DNA of 64,000 bases from Myxococcales bacterium (GTDB lineage: Bacteria > Myxococcota_A > Polyangia > Polyangiales > GCA-016699535). The stretch lies in contig JACKDX010000001.1 in assembly GCA_020633325.1 (NCBI GenBank), positions 744,001 to 808,000 of the forward strand, read 5' to 3'. The notes under the pieces are model-generated. The model saw only the letters and a program-made list of their open reading frames with translations, made no database searches and was not told the origin of the DNA. Positions 17,760 through 26,460 of this stretch are shown here, piece by piece (the first letter of the stretch is position 1; each line of letters begins with the position of its first letter). Made by a program: the position numbers and the translations under genes.

Positions 17760-18953
17760 ATGCCCTTGAGGTTACTCAACAAAATTCGTAAGCCGGAGCG
17801 CCATACTTTTGAGTCCTTGGTGGCCGGCAATCACGTGGTGCTGATGCACGATGGTGATCTGGCCCTCGCCGCAATTGCTTCGGCAATCGAGACCGCAGAG
17901 CACGAAATACTGCTTGAGATGTATTGGTTTGCTTCGGACCGGATCGGAAAAAAGATTGCCGATCTTTTAGAAAAAAAAGCGCGTGCCGGCGTGGATATCA
18001 AAATACTTTATGACGCCGTCGGGAGCTGGGAGACAGACCCACGGATGTTCGAACAACTGCGCGACGCGGGCTGTCAAGTGAAGGAGTACCATCCCGTGTA
18101 TGCATGGCGCCGCAGGTTTAAGCTTAGTCTCATCAATTATAGAGACCACAGGAAAATCCTTGTGGTCGATAATGGCATTGGGATCACCGGAGGCATGAAC
18201 ATCTGCGATTTGTGGACAAAAGGCGAGGACGGAAGCGCGGGATGGAGAGACGATGCCATTCAGATCAAGGGTCCAGCTGTTACGCAACTCAGAGACGTTT
18301 TTTTTGAAACGTGGAGCGGGCAATCAGAATCAACCTCCTTGGGCACCCGAGACGAGCAAGAACATGTGCAAAGCACCGTGGCTGCTCAAGATTTTGCGGC
18401 CCATACGTGTAGCGTAGCCGTGCTTGCAAATCGCCACCGGGGCCACAAGGGCGCCATACGTCGCGCGTATCTAAATAAGATCCGCAGCGCCAAGACGTTC
18501 ATCTATATTTCTAATTCGTATTTCATTCCGGATCGTCATATCTGTCGCGCGCTTGCCCAGGCTGTCAGGCGCGGCGTAGATGTGCGCGTGCTTGTGCCGG
18601 CGGTCTCAGACGTTCCTGCGGTGTATTATGCGTCACGGCGGATGTTTGGTTGGTTGTTGAACCACGGCATACAGATTTATCTATGGGCGGGCGGGGTCCT
18701 GCACGCCAAGACAGCCGTCATTGATGCCCACTGGAGCACGATAGGCACTCACAACCTAGACCATCGTTCCTGGTATCATAACCTGGAAGTCAATGTGGCC
18801 GTAGAAGACGAGAACGTCGGCCGCGCTATGATGGCCTGTTTTCACCGCGATCTTGAAAACTCGGAATCAATATTGCTTGAGAATTGGCGCTTTCGACCGC
18901 TGCTGGTGAGGCTCGTAGAGCGGTTTTTCTATGCGTTTCGTTGGTTGCTCTAA
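17760..18953 (+). CDS. cardiolipin synthase-like phospholipase D family protein
   Basis: 397 residues with two HKD motifs, HRKILVVD (130-137) and HAKTAVID (about residue 315) each followed by the usual Gly/Asn block (GITGGMN; GTHNLDHRS). This arrangement is that of cardiolipin synthases and related phosphatidyltransferases. It lacks the N-terminal transmembrane helices of E. coli ClsA and is nearer to the soluble ClsB type. The exact lipid product is not settled by sequence. Confidence 0.88.
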   Translation: MPLRLLNKIRKPERHTFESLVAGNHVVLMHDGDLALAAIASAIETAEHEILLEMYWFASDRIGKKIADLLEKKARAGVDIKILYDAVGSWETDPRMFEQLRDAGCQVKEYHPVYAWRRRFKLSLINYRDHRKILVVDNGIGITGGMNICDLWTKGEDGSAGWRDDAIQIKGPAVTQLRDVFFETWSGQSESTSLGTRDEQEHVQSTVAAQDFAAHTCSVAVLANRHRGHKGAIRRAYLNKIRSAKTFIYISNSYFIPDRHICRALAQAVRRGVDVRVLVPAVSDVPAVYYASRRMFGWLLNHGIQIYLWAGGVLHAKTAVIDAHWSTIGTHNLDHRSWYHNLEVNVAVEDENVGRAMMACFHRDLENSESILLENWRFRPLLVRLVERFFYAFRWLL

Positions 18954-18973
18954 CTTTGGCCTCATGCTATACG
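18945..18973 (+). promoter_or_regulatory. likely sigma-70 promoter of the rpsB cluster
   Basis: TTGCTC (18945-18950) and TATACG (18968-18973) are separated by 17 bases and lie at the end of the cls-like gene. This leaves a leader of about 165 bases before rpsB, long enough for a regulatory 5' region such as S2 feedback control. The leader structure was not folded. Confidence 0.45.
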
Positions 18974-19147
18974 GCGCGCACGCTGGGCACGCCTAGCGTC
19001 GGGACTGGGACACCAGTGTCGAAAACACACACACTTCTCGGGACATACGATCGGGTCGGTTGCCCTCGGCTATATGGGGTGCCCGGTGGTAGGGAAGTGG
19101 AGGTTTCCGGAGTGCATCGTCACGACGGAAAAAACCAAGGAGCAAGC

Positions 19148-20056
19148 ATGGAAAACGTAGAAGGGACGACAGAACAGGCAGCGACCGCGTCGTTGGCGCT
19201 GCCAGATCTGATTGAGGCGGGCGTGCACTTTGGACACCAGACTTCGCGCTGGAACCCCAAAATGCGCAACTATATATATGGTTCGCGCAACGGCATTCAT
19301 ATTATTGATCTCGATCAGACCGTGGTGCGCTTTGAGCGTGCATACCAGTTTGTGGTAGATGCGGTTGCGCGCGGCGGCCATATTCTTTTTGTGGGCACGA
19401 AGCGACAGGCGGTCGATACCGTAGTCGAAGAGGCCACTCGGGCGCAGCAATACTATGTCATTGGCCGATGGCTCGGTGGCACCCTGACGAATTTCCAAAC
19501 GATGAAGCGCAGTATTGAGCGGCTGTGCGATCTTGAGCGGAATCTTGAAGATGGCAGCTTGGTTTCTCTCCCGAAGAAAGAAATCTTGCAGTTTCAGAGG
19601 GAACGCGAGCGCCTGGAGAAGTACCTTGGCGGAATCAAGCAGATGAACGTGTTGCCTGCCGCCCTTTTCATCATTGACCCAAGTCATGAACGTATCGCGG
19701 TGAATGAGGGACGAAAGCTTGGGATTCCCATTGTGGGTGTGGTGGATACCAACTGCGATCCAGATATCATTGACTATGTTATCCCAGGGAATGACGACGC
19801 AATTCGAGCCATCAAACTCATTACATCCCGCATCGCAGATGCTTGTCTTGAAGGTCTGCAGCGTCGCCGACACGTATTGCAGAATCCTGACGCGCAGGTG
19901 TTCGGATCAGGCGCTTCCGACAGCAGTGTGCAGGTGGAATTTTCGCGAGGGCGACGGTTTTCAGCTCCCGCGCCCGAAGGCGCTTCAAGCGAGTTGCCGC
20001 CTCGTCAGCAACCATCAGTCACAGAGTCTGACAAGGCTCCGGATAGCCAAGGATAG
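19148..20056 (+). CDS. rpsB: 30S ribosomal protein S2
   Basis: 302 residues. The conserved body begins LPDLIEAGVHFGHQTSRWNP and includes RNGIHIIDLDQTV and the C-terminal PIVGVVDTNCDPD. ATG 19148 is chosen because AAGGAG precedes it; the frame remains open further upstream but that stretch is not S2-like. A tail of roughly 60 residues rich in Ser, Pro, Gln and Arg extends beyond the usual end of S2. First gene of the rpsB-tsf-pyrH-frr cluster. Confidence 0.97.
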   Translation: MENVEGTTEQAATASLALPDLIEAGVHFGHQTSRWNPKMRNYIYGSRNGIHIIDLDQTVVRFERAYQFVVDAVARGGHILFVGTKRQAVDTVVEEATRAQQYYVIGRWLGGTLTNFQTMKRSIERLCDLERNLEDGSLVSLPKKEILQFQRERERLEKYLGGIKQMNVLPAALFIIDPSHERIAVNEGRKLGIPIVGVVDTNCDPDIIDYVIPGNDDAIRAIKLITSRIADACLEGLQRRRHVLQNPDAQVFGSGASDSSVQVEFSRGRRFSAPAPEGASSELPPRQQPSVTESDKAPDSQG

Positions 20057-20065
20057 GGACAAACA

Positions 20066-20743
20066 ATGACACAGGTGACAGCAACAATGGTGAAAGAGCT
20101 TCGGGAGCGCACCGGGGCCGGGATGATGGACTGTAAAAACGCATTGGTAGAGGCGGGCGGCGACGACAGCAAAGCCGCGGAAATCATTCAAAAAAAGGGG
20201 CTTGCTAAAGCCGCCAAGCGGGCCGGCGCCATCGCCGCAGAGGGCGTAGTCCATGCCTATATCCATCCGGGCAACCGCGTGGGTGTTTTGCTCGAAGTGA
20301 ACTGCCAGACCGACTTCGTTTCCCGGGGCGAAGAGTTCCGAGCATTTGTGGACGACACAGCACTGCAGATTGCTTCCATGTCGCCCGAGTACGTCAATCG
20401 CGCCGCTGTCCCAGCGGAAGCCGTTTCGCATCAAAAGCAAATATTTCTCGGCCAAATTAAAGAGGAAGACAGCAAAAGCGGAAAAGAGCGTCCGGATGCG
20501 GCACTCGAGAAGATTGTCGAAGGTAAGCTCAACAAATGGCTCGCCGAGAGCTGCCTGATGGAGCAGCCGGCCATCCGGGACGAAAGCGGTAAAACCATTC
20601 AAGAGCTTGCGGATGCACTCAGCGCCAAGACCGGGGAAAAGATTGCGGTACGCCGCTTTGTTCGATATGAACTCGGCGAGGGCATTGCGAAGAAAGAGAA
20701 CGATCTCGCGGCAGAGGTGGCGGAAACCCTTAGAGCATCTTGA
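20066..20743 (+). CDS. tsf: translation elongation factor Ts
   Basis: 225 residues, a short form compared with about 283 in E. coli. It recycles EF-Tu by nucleotide exchange. The N-terminal ELRERTGAGMMDCKNAL and the core VNCQTDFVSR are diagnostic. It sits nine bases after rpsB and three bases before pyrH, so one transcript is likely. Confidence 0.96.
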   Translation: MTQVTATMVKELRERTGAGMMDCKNALVEAGGDDSKAAEIIQKKGLAKAAKRAGAIAAEGVVHAYIHPGNRVGVLLEVNCQTDFVSRGEEFRAFVDDTALQIASMSPEYVNRAAVPAEAVSHQKQIFLGQIKEEDSKSGKERPDAALEKIVEGKLNKWLAESCLMEQPAIRDESGKTIQELADALSAKTGEKIAVRRFVRYELGEGIAKKENDLAAEVAETLRAS

Positions 20744-20746
20744 ACC

Positions 20747-21526
20747 ATGACTTCATCCTCCCTTAGCCATAAGCGCGTCATGCTCAAGCTGTCGGGGGAG
20801 GCGTTATGCGGGCAAGTGGGCGGATTTGGTGTCAACCCTGCGACGCTCTTAGAAATTAGCAGAGAGATCGCGGAGGTTCATTCGCTCGGATGCGAAGTGG
20901 GAATTGTTATCGGGGGCGGTAATTTTTTCCGTGGTCTCAAAGGTAGCGTCGAGGGGATGGATCGCACCACGGCGGATTATATGGGCATGCTTGCCACGGT
21001 CATCAATGCCATGGCTCTTCAAGACAGTCTCGAGACGCTCGGCGTTGCCACGCGTGTGCTAAGCGCACTTGAAATTCGTGAAGTGGCCGAAACTTACATT
21101 CGCAGGCGCGCCATGAGGCATCTCGAAAAAGGGCGAGTCGTAATTTTTGCTGCCGGCACGGGTAATCCGTATTTTTCTACGGACACAGCCGCGGCGCTCC
21201 GAGCCATGGAGATTCAAGCGGACTTGTTATGTAAAGCGACCAAGGTCGCGGGGGTATACGAGAAAGATCCGGCACATTTTAAAGACTCCAAGATGTTTCA
21301 CCGGTTGAGTTACGATCGATTTCTCAGCGATCGCATTGGGGTGATGGACTCTACCGCCGTTACCTTATGTCGCGATAATCGCTTGCCCATCCGTATCTTC
21401 GCCTTAGGAAACGCGGGAAACATTAAGCGAGTAGTGCAAGGCGAAGATGTGGGAACCTTAGTGACGGAACAGGGGGAGGGGGACCATGATCGAGGAAATA
21501 CATACGGCGCTGATCCAGGCCATTGA
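20747..21526 (+). CDS. pyrH: UMP kinase
   Basis: 259 residues of the amino-acid-kinase fold: MLKLSGEALCG, VIGGGNFFRG, DRTTADYMGMLATVINAMAL and GTGNPYFSTDTAAALR. It phosphorylates UMP to UDP. The last 13 or so residues extend past the usual end and run 41 bases into frr in another frame, so the two genes overlap. Confidence 0.96.
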   Translation: MTSSSLSHKRVMLKLSGEALCGQVGGFGVNPATLLEISREIAEVHSLGCEVGIVIGGGNFFRGLKGSVEGMDRTTADYMGMLATVINAMALQDSLETLGVATRVLSALEIREVAETYIRRRAMRHLEKGRVVIFAAGTGNPYFSTDTAAALRAMEIQADLLCKATKVAGVYEKDPAHFKDSKMFHRLSYDRFLSDRIGVMDSTAVTLCRDNRLPIRIFALGNAGNIKRVVQGEDVGTLVTEQGEGDHDRGNTYGADPGH

Positions 21527-22043
21527 TAGAGCGCATGAAGCTCTAAAACGTGAGCTTTCACGGTTAAGAACAGGTCGGGCCAACCCGGCGCTACTTGATT
21601 CGGTGCGAGTAGATTATTACGGCTCGCAGACACCCATTGCACAAATGGCGAATATCGGGGTGCCAGAACCGAGACTGCTCACCGTCAAACCCTGGGACAA
21701 GACCCACATTAAATCGATTGAAAAAGCCATCATCGAATCGGGACTTGGTCTAAACCCGCAAAATGACGGAGAGATTATTCGCATACCCATGCCCACTCTC
21801 ACTGAGGAACGACGCCGCGACTTCGTTAAGTTGGCAAAGAAACATGGCGAAGACAGTAAAGTAGCGATCCGCAAAGCACGCCATGACGCGAAAGACATGC
21901 TCGATAGTCTTAAAAGCGACGGCGAGGCCGGCGAAGACGAGATCGAGCGCGCCATGAAACGCGTCGAAGAACTGGTGCAAGAGGGAACCTCGCGCTCAGA
22001 CGATATCGTGACACGCAAAGAAAAAGACATACTTGAGATTTAG
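21486..22043 (+). CDS. frr: ribosome recycling factor
   Basis: 185 residues. It splits post-termination ribosomes with EF-G. The family features LRTGRANPALLDSVRVDYYG, ALIESGLGLNPQND-like and LTEERRRDFVKLAKKHGE are clear. A strong purine-rich site (GGGGGAGGGGG) precedes ATG 21486, inside pyrH. Last gene of the cluster. Confidence 0.97.
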   Translation: MIEEIHTALIQAIDRAHEALKRELSRLRTGRANPALLDSVRVDYYGSQTPIAQMANIGVPEPRLLTVKPWDKTHIKSIEKAIIESGLGLNPQNDGEIIRIPMPTLTEERRRDFVKLAKKHGEDSKVAIRKARHDAKDMLDSLKSDGEAGEDEIERAMKRVEELVQEGTSRSDDIVTRKEKDILEI

Positions 22044-22067
22044 TAGCGATTGGCACGGCGCTCTTGG

Positions 22068-24977
22068 CTAAAAGGGGAAGCCCAGATGTAGATATGGCTG
22101 AGTTTCGCCGCCACTCATGAGGCCCTGGGCCAAGCCGAGCCGCATGGTAAAGCCAAGTACGTAGCCCAGCGTGAAGTCCAGCAGAAACTCGACGCCAGCT
22201 CCCACAAGGAAATCGCGTGGTTGAATATCGCCCGAAAACGCATTGCCCACATCAACAAAAGCGGCCGCATACAAGCGGTTGATGTAGAATGGCAGAGTGG
22301 CTACGCCCCATTGATTCCGCATCACTAAGAAACGATACTCGTTCTGCAGTAGATGGAACTGGGTACCTGAGCGAAAAAACTGCGGGTATCCACGCAGTGC
22401 AACCCCGCCTAAACTACTGGCATCGATGAGGGCGTCCAGCAATGCTTGTTTAGGAAATCCGCCCACACTATAGACGGCGCGGCTCCCGATATCGCCGCCG
22501 CTGATTCCGCCGCCGTAGCGGGTGGCGAGGACGTGTTGCTGAGACCAGGGCATGGCAACGTACTGAGCGTAGGACCAACCTAGACTCACGGATTCATAGG
22601 TGCTCCCGATGGCGGGATCAGCGAGTGAGACGGAAAACCCAAGCGTGCGCCCGCGAGAGGGGCTGATATTGTATGCATACCGTTCGACGTCGGAATAATT
22701 CCACCCAAAGGTGAGTCTTGATAGATAGCCCGTTGGAAGTGGCTCGGGCGGCGCAGTGTTTGGGTCTAACGCGACCCCAGAGGCATCGACGTCATCAATG
22801 TCAGCTAGCGTATGGGTGAGAAATATTGTGTTGGAATGAAAGTTGCGTGGAAACACGTAGGACAACCTGGCATTGATACCGAGCCGGCTCTCGATCCACG
22901 TTCGGTCCTGACCTTGCGCACCGAATGTTGCGCCAGGGCTCAGAAATCGAAACATCTCAAGGCTTGGGCGAAGTGGCCATCGTTGGTAATCGTAGAGAAA
23001 ATTAAAAGAAGGATGTCCATTGTTCAGACTGATGCCAATACGTGTCTGGTAGGCATGCCATTCAGCTGCATCAGAACCGGACGCGTTTATTCCGAGTTGC
23101 TGCCCAAATGCGTCAGGTTCCAGACTCATTGTGTATGCGCGAGGCAAGATTGTGCCGAGTGCCGAATAGCGTTCGCTCTGCGCGATTAAGAGACTTTTAT
23201 GCTCACTTGGCGCCGGCCGGACATCCTGATATGGAGCCGACGTGCGGAATGTGCTTGGTGTGAGGTTCAAACGATACAGGTCGAAGCCTAAGCTAGTGTA
23301 GCCGACATAAACCAGCGTCTTTCCATCTGGAGAAATGACGGGCTGGTATGCGCCCGCAATGACATTAGTCACCTGAAAGGTCCGAAGTGTCATGGTGTCA
23401 AACGCGTAGATGTTGGCGATACCGGTACGGTCGGAAGAAAAGAAAAGCATCCGTCCGTCGGGAGACCACGTGGGCCCGGTGTCTAGCGCGCGGTCATGAG
23501 TCACCATGCGCTTTTCGTGCGTGCCGAGGTCTAGCACCCAGATATCCCGAAATCCGCCAGCGCTCCATTGGCTATACGCGATCTCGCGACCGTTGGGTGA
23601 CCAACGAGGCGTATACACAACCTCGGACCGTTTTGAGCGCACCAGGATCCGGCGGGAATGTACGATATCATCAAGATCGGACAGCGCAAGATGGCTTGTC
23701 CCGGCCGCCGAGACGACGTAGGCAATCCTGCGCCCGTCCGGCGAAACATCGGGCTCTCGGGCGCGCATGCCACGGGTCAACCGCCGCGTCTCCTCTGTTT
23801 TCGTGTCATACTCAAATAGATCGAAAAAGCGATAGATATCCCGGTACGTGTCCGTCTGGCTGAATATGATTGTTTTTCTTGGGGGATAGGGACTCGGCGT
23901 AGCGGTATCCGCGACCCTGATCAGGACGCGTTGCTGCGATGGGTGATCTATCTGGATCGTATGCAGGTGTCCCCGCATGCGGTTGTTCGCGACATGATAG
24001 ACGACGGTGTTTTTCGAGATAAATCGAGGAGAGCGAACCTCCTCCCCATGCGCGGTGATGCGATCGCCAATAACCAACCCTTGATGCGTGACGTGGTTGC
24101 GTTGGTCCGTATAGCGTCTCCGCACGTGCTGCAGGAAAGCCGAATACAGTGCCGAGAAGCTATATCCAGTGGCCCGACGGCAGGCGCGGTTCAAGCCATA
24201 CGGAACAAGTTGGCTGCCGTAGTACCGTGTGATGGATTGGATGGCGCGGCGCCCGAAACGTTCACGAATGTATTGCACAAAGCGTGAGCCATAAAGATAC
24301 CAGACATTGCCATGGGGCCATCGATCGACGCTATTGGATACTTGATCCAAAGGAAGAAGCCGGTTTTCGAGGGCGTCCATGCGTAAGTACATGTCGAACA
24401 TGCTAGAGCGGAGTCTTCCCCCAGAGGTGTGCTCTGATTCCTGTTGGGTGGCCAGGCCCTCGATAAACCACCGTGGTTGGGCATTGTTTGGTGCAAACAC
24501 CTTCCCTAGGATCATATTGAGAATTGCCGGCACGCCCCCAATCTGATCGAGATGCACAATGTGCGCGTGCTCGTGCACAATGAGCGCCGTTAGCCAATCA
24601 TCATAGTCACTGAGGGGTGAGAGATCGTCGGGCGCTGTGGCATAAAGACGGATAACGTTGTAGGGCAGCACGGTCGCTGATCCGTTGGCACTGTCCGTCG
24701 GATCGGTCAAAACAATATGGGTAAGTTGGTGAGGCCTGTGCCCAATCGCCTGCACCAATATGCGGTGCGCTCTTTCCGCCACCACAGCAGCGTGTCTCGC
24801 AAGCATTCCTAACGGTTCGTAATAATGAATGGCAAAATGCTGAGTTTCGATCGTGCGCCACTTCAGGCCGGGATCGCGGATCTGGGCCATGGCGGCCAGA
24901 GGGGCCACGGCTAACACACTGAAAAGTATAAGTAAAATACCACCTATCCGACAGGGAAGGATTTTGGTGTCTCTCAC
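22068..24977 (-). CDS. secreted metalloprotease / TolB-like propeller / outer-membrane barrel protein
   Basis: About 970 residues. After a signal peptide ending AMA-Q comes a gluzincin-type domain with HEHAH (135-139) and a downstream EGLAT glutamate, as in peptidase MA/M1-like proteins. Several TolB/WD40-like blades follow (DVSPDGRRIAYV, WSPNGREIAYS, WSPDGRMLFFSS). The C-terminal third has alternating strands and ends in GFPF, a barrel-type beta signal like surface antigen D15. It may be an outer-membrane protease with a periplasmic or surface propeller; the substrate is unknown. GTG 24977 gives the best signal peptide; the frame is open to TTG 25052. Confidence 0.8.
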   Translation of the reverse strand: MRDTKILPCRIGGILLILFSVLAVAPLAAMAQIRDPGLKWRTIETQHFAIHYYEPLGMLARHAAVVAERAHRILVQAIGHRPHQLTHIVLTDPTDSANGSATVLPYNVIRLYATAPDDLSPLSDYDDWLTALIVHEHAHIVHLDQIGGVPAILNMILGKVFAPNNAQPRWFIEGLATQQESEHTSGGRLRSSMFDMYLRMDALENRLLPLDQVSNSVDRWPHGNVWYLYGSRFVQYIRERFGRRAIQSITRYYGSQLVPYGLNRACRRATGYSFSALYSAFLQHVRRRYTDQRNHVTHQGLVIGDRITAHGEEVRSPRFISKNTVVYHVANNRMRGHLHTIQIDHPSQQRVLIRVADTATPSPYPPRKTIIFSQTDTYRDIYRFFDLFEYDTKTEETRRLTRGMRAREPDVSPDGRRIAYVVSAAGTSHLALSDLDDIVHSRRILVRSKRSEVVYTPRWSPNGREIAYSQWSAGGFRDIWVLDLGTHEKRMVTHDRALDTGPTWSPDGRMLFFSSDRTGIANIYAFDTMTLRTFQVTNVIAGAYQPVISPDGKTLVYVGYTSLGFDLYRLNLTPSTFRTSAPYQDVRPAPSEHKSLLIAQSERYSALGTILPRAYTMSLEPDAFGQQLGINASGSDAAEWHAYQTRIGISLNNGHPSFNFLYDYQRWPLRPSLEMFRFLSPGATFGAQGQDRTWIESRLGINARLSYVFPRNFHSNTIFLTHTLADIDDVDASGVALDPNTAPPEPLPTGYLSRLTFGWNYSDVERYAYNISPSRGRTLGFSVSLADPAIGSTYESVSLGWSYAQYVAMPWSQQHVLATRYGGGISGGDIGSRAVYSVGGFPKQALLDALIDASSLGGVALRGYPQFFRSGTQFHLLQNEYRFLVMRNQWGVATLPFYINRLYAAAFVDVGNAFSGDIQPRDFLVGAGVEFLLDFTLGYVLGFTMRLGLAQGLMSGGETQPYLHLGFPF

Positions 24978-25165
24978 GCAAAGCGCGAGGGTCTCGGGGC
25001 TGGCTGAGTGTCTCGATGTGCGCACTGAACTTTCGCGGGGTTTTCGGCACAACCGTGGTCAAGAGCGTCCAGGATAGGTTACGCTCTTGACCCATGCGCG
25101 GCCAACTTCTAACCTTAACAATAACTTAATCCCAACCTCAACTCGCTTGAGTCCCCCCTAAGGTC

Positions 25166-26098
25166 ATGGCCAAGAAGCCACGTAAGAATTTCGCTCTCCG
25201 ATTTATCTCAGGAAAGTATCAGGGAGGCGAGCTGCTGTTGCCGCGCGATCGTGAGATCGTGATGGGCAGGTCTAGCGAGCTGGATATGGTGCTGGTAGAG
25301 GATATGGTTTCAAGACGCCATGCCAAGCTCTCTCTCGAAGGCGATGATATTTACATCCAGGATCTGGGCTCCACCAACGGGACATTTGTCAACGGCGAGA
25401 AAGTCAAGAAGTCTAAGTTAAACGAGGGCGATCGCATTTTAGTTGGGACGAGCATCATAAAACTCGTCGATCTTGGGGACGCCCCTGAAGTGAATACGGC
25501 CAATGCGCCCGGGCATCGCGAGATGACCGATGCCAAGGCGACGGCGCCGGTGCGCACCATGTCGGGGGTCATAGAAGAGATTCCGCTGCCTGATCTGCTT
25601 CAGCTTTTCTCGACCTCCAAAAAGAGTGGTGTCCTTTCCATCCATCGCGGCCATGATGTGGGCAGGATATTCTTAGACAAAGGCCGTGTGATTCATGCGT
25701 CTTTGAATGAGCGGAGCGACATTCAGCCGCTAAAGGTATTCTATCGGCTGCTCACCTGGCAGAACGGCACTTTCGAGCTGGAACCACCACAAGAGCGCGA
25801 GTTCATAGAGCGCATTGAGATGTCCACCGAAGGGCTGCTGATGGAAGGTATGCGTCACCTCGATGAGCAGGCGCGCCTCGCAGGAAACGTGCCAAGCAGC
25901 CAGAGTAACATCTCTTTAGTGCGGCCAATGCATGCGCCCCTTACGGCCCTTGCGCCAGAGGAACTCAATGTGTTGCAGCTGGTCATCAATTTTCAAACGA
26001 CCGAGAGCATTTTGAACAATAGCCCATTGACGGACCTTGAGACCTACGAAGCTTTGGCTAAGCTAATCAGTGCTGGATACGTGGAATCAGACGGATAA
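25166..26098 (+). CDS. FHA domain protein with DUF4388 (PATAN-like) domain
   Basis: 310 residues. The N-terminal forkhead-associated domain (about 12-95) has GRSSELD, SRRHAKL and STNGTFVNG, which bind phosphothreonine. A DUF4388 region follows (SGVIEEIPLPDLLQLFSTSKKSGVLSI), seen in Myxococcota signalling proteins, and a C-terminal helical part. AAGG just before the ATG fits a ribosome site. No Ser/Thr kinase is adjacent. Cytoplasmic signalling is the likely role. Confidence 0.85.
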   Translation: MAKKPRKNFALRFISGKYQGGELLLPRDREIVMGRSSELDMVLVEDMVSRRHAKLSLEGDDIYIQDLGSTNGTFVNGEKVKKSKLNEGDRILVGTSIIKLVDLGDAPEVNTANAPGHREMTDAKATAPVRTMSGVIEEIPLPDLLQLFSTSKKSGVLSIHRGHDVGRIFLDKGRVIHASLNERSDIQPLKVFYRLLTWQNGTFELEPPQEREFIERIEMSTEGLLMEGMRHLDEQARLAGNVPSSQSNISLVRPMHAPLTALAPEELNVLQLVINFQTTESILNNSPLTDLETYEALAKLISAGYVESDG

Positions 26099-26111
26099 CT
26101 ACCAAGCTGGT

Positions 26112-26453
26112 CTATTCCGCGCGTTTCCTGGTATCAGTCAGCAAGCGCTCGATAAGGTGTGATGAGTAGTGACTTAAACGAGTGAACACGACTCCCACGC
26201 CAGCCGGGTTGTCCTGCACACGGACGACCTTGCCCACGCCCTCAATGGTTTCGATGCCGTCAGCGACCACGGTGAAGCATATGTTGACTTCGCTTCCGAT
26301 GCTGGGCGGGTCATCGGATCTCACAAATACGCCGGTTCGCGAGACGTTGGTCACGTATTCCTGCACGAACGCGTCGAAAGAGGGAAACTCTTTGTTGAGA
26401 GTGACCCGGGGGTTCTTGCGGTTTTGCGGAGAAGTGTTCGACATGCCAGCCAA
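26112..26453 (-). CDS. PilZ domain protein
   Basis: 113 residues. It has a PilZ-type fold with NRKNPRV near the N-terminus and NVSRTGVFV, a variant of the (D/N)xSxxG cyclic-di-GMP motif, so it may bind cyclic di-GMP. The RxxxR box is weak, so ligand binding needs testing. It is seven bases after rng on the same strand. It converges with the FHA gene. Confidence 0.75.
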   Translation of the reverse strand: MAGMSNTSPQNRKNPRVTLNKEFPSFDAFVQEYVTNVSRTGVFVRSDDPPSIGSEVNICFTVVADGIETIEGVGKVVRVQDNPAGVGVVFTRLSHYSSHLIERLLTDTRKRAE

Positions 26454-26460
26454 AGGTAAC

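Noticed and set aside
18884..19147. N-terminal extension of rpsB with a lipobox-like segment
   Set aside because: It overlaps the cls-like gene end, contains the likely promoter, and S2 has a proper start with a ribosome site at 19148.
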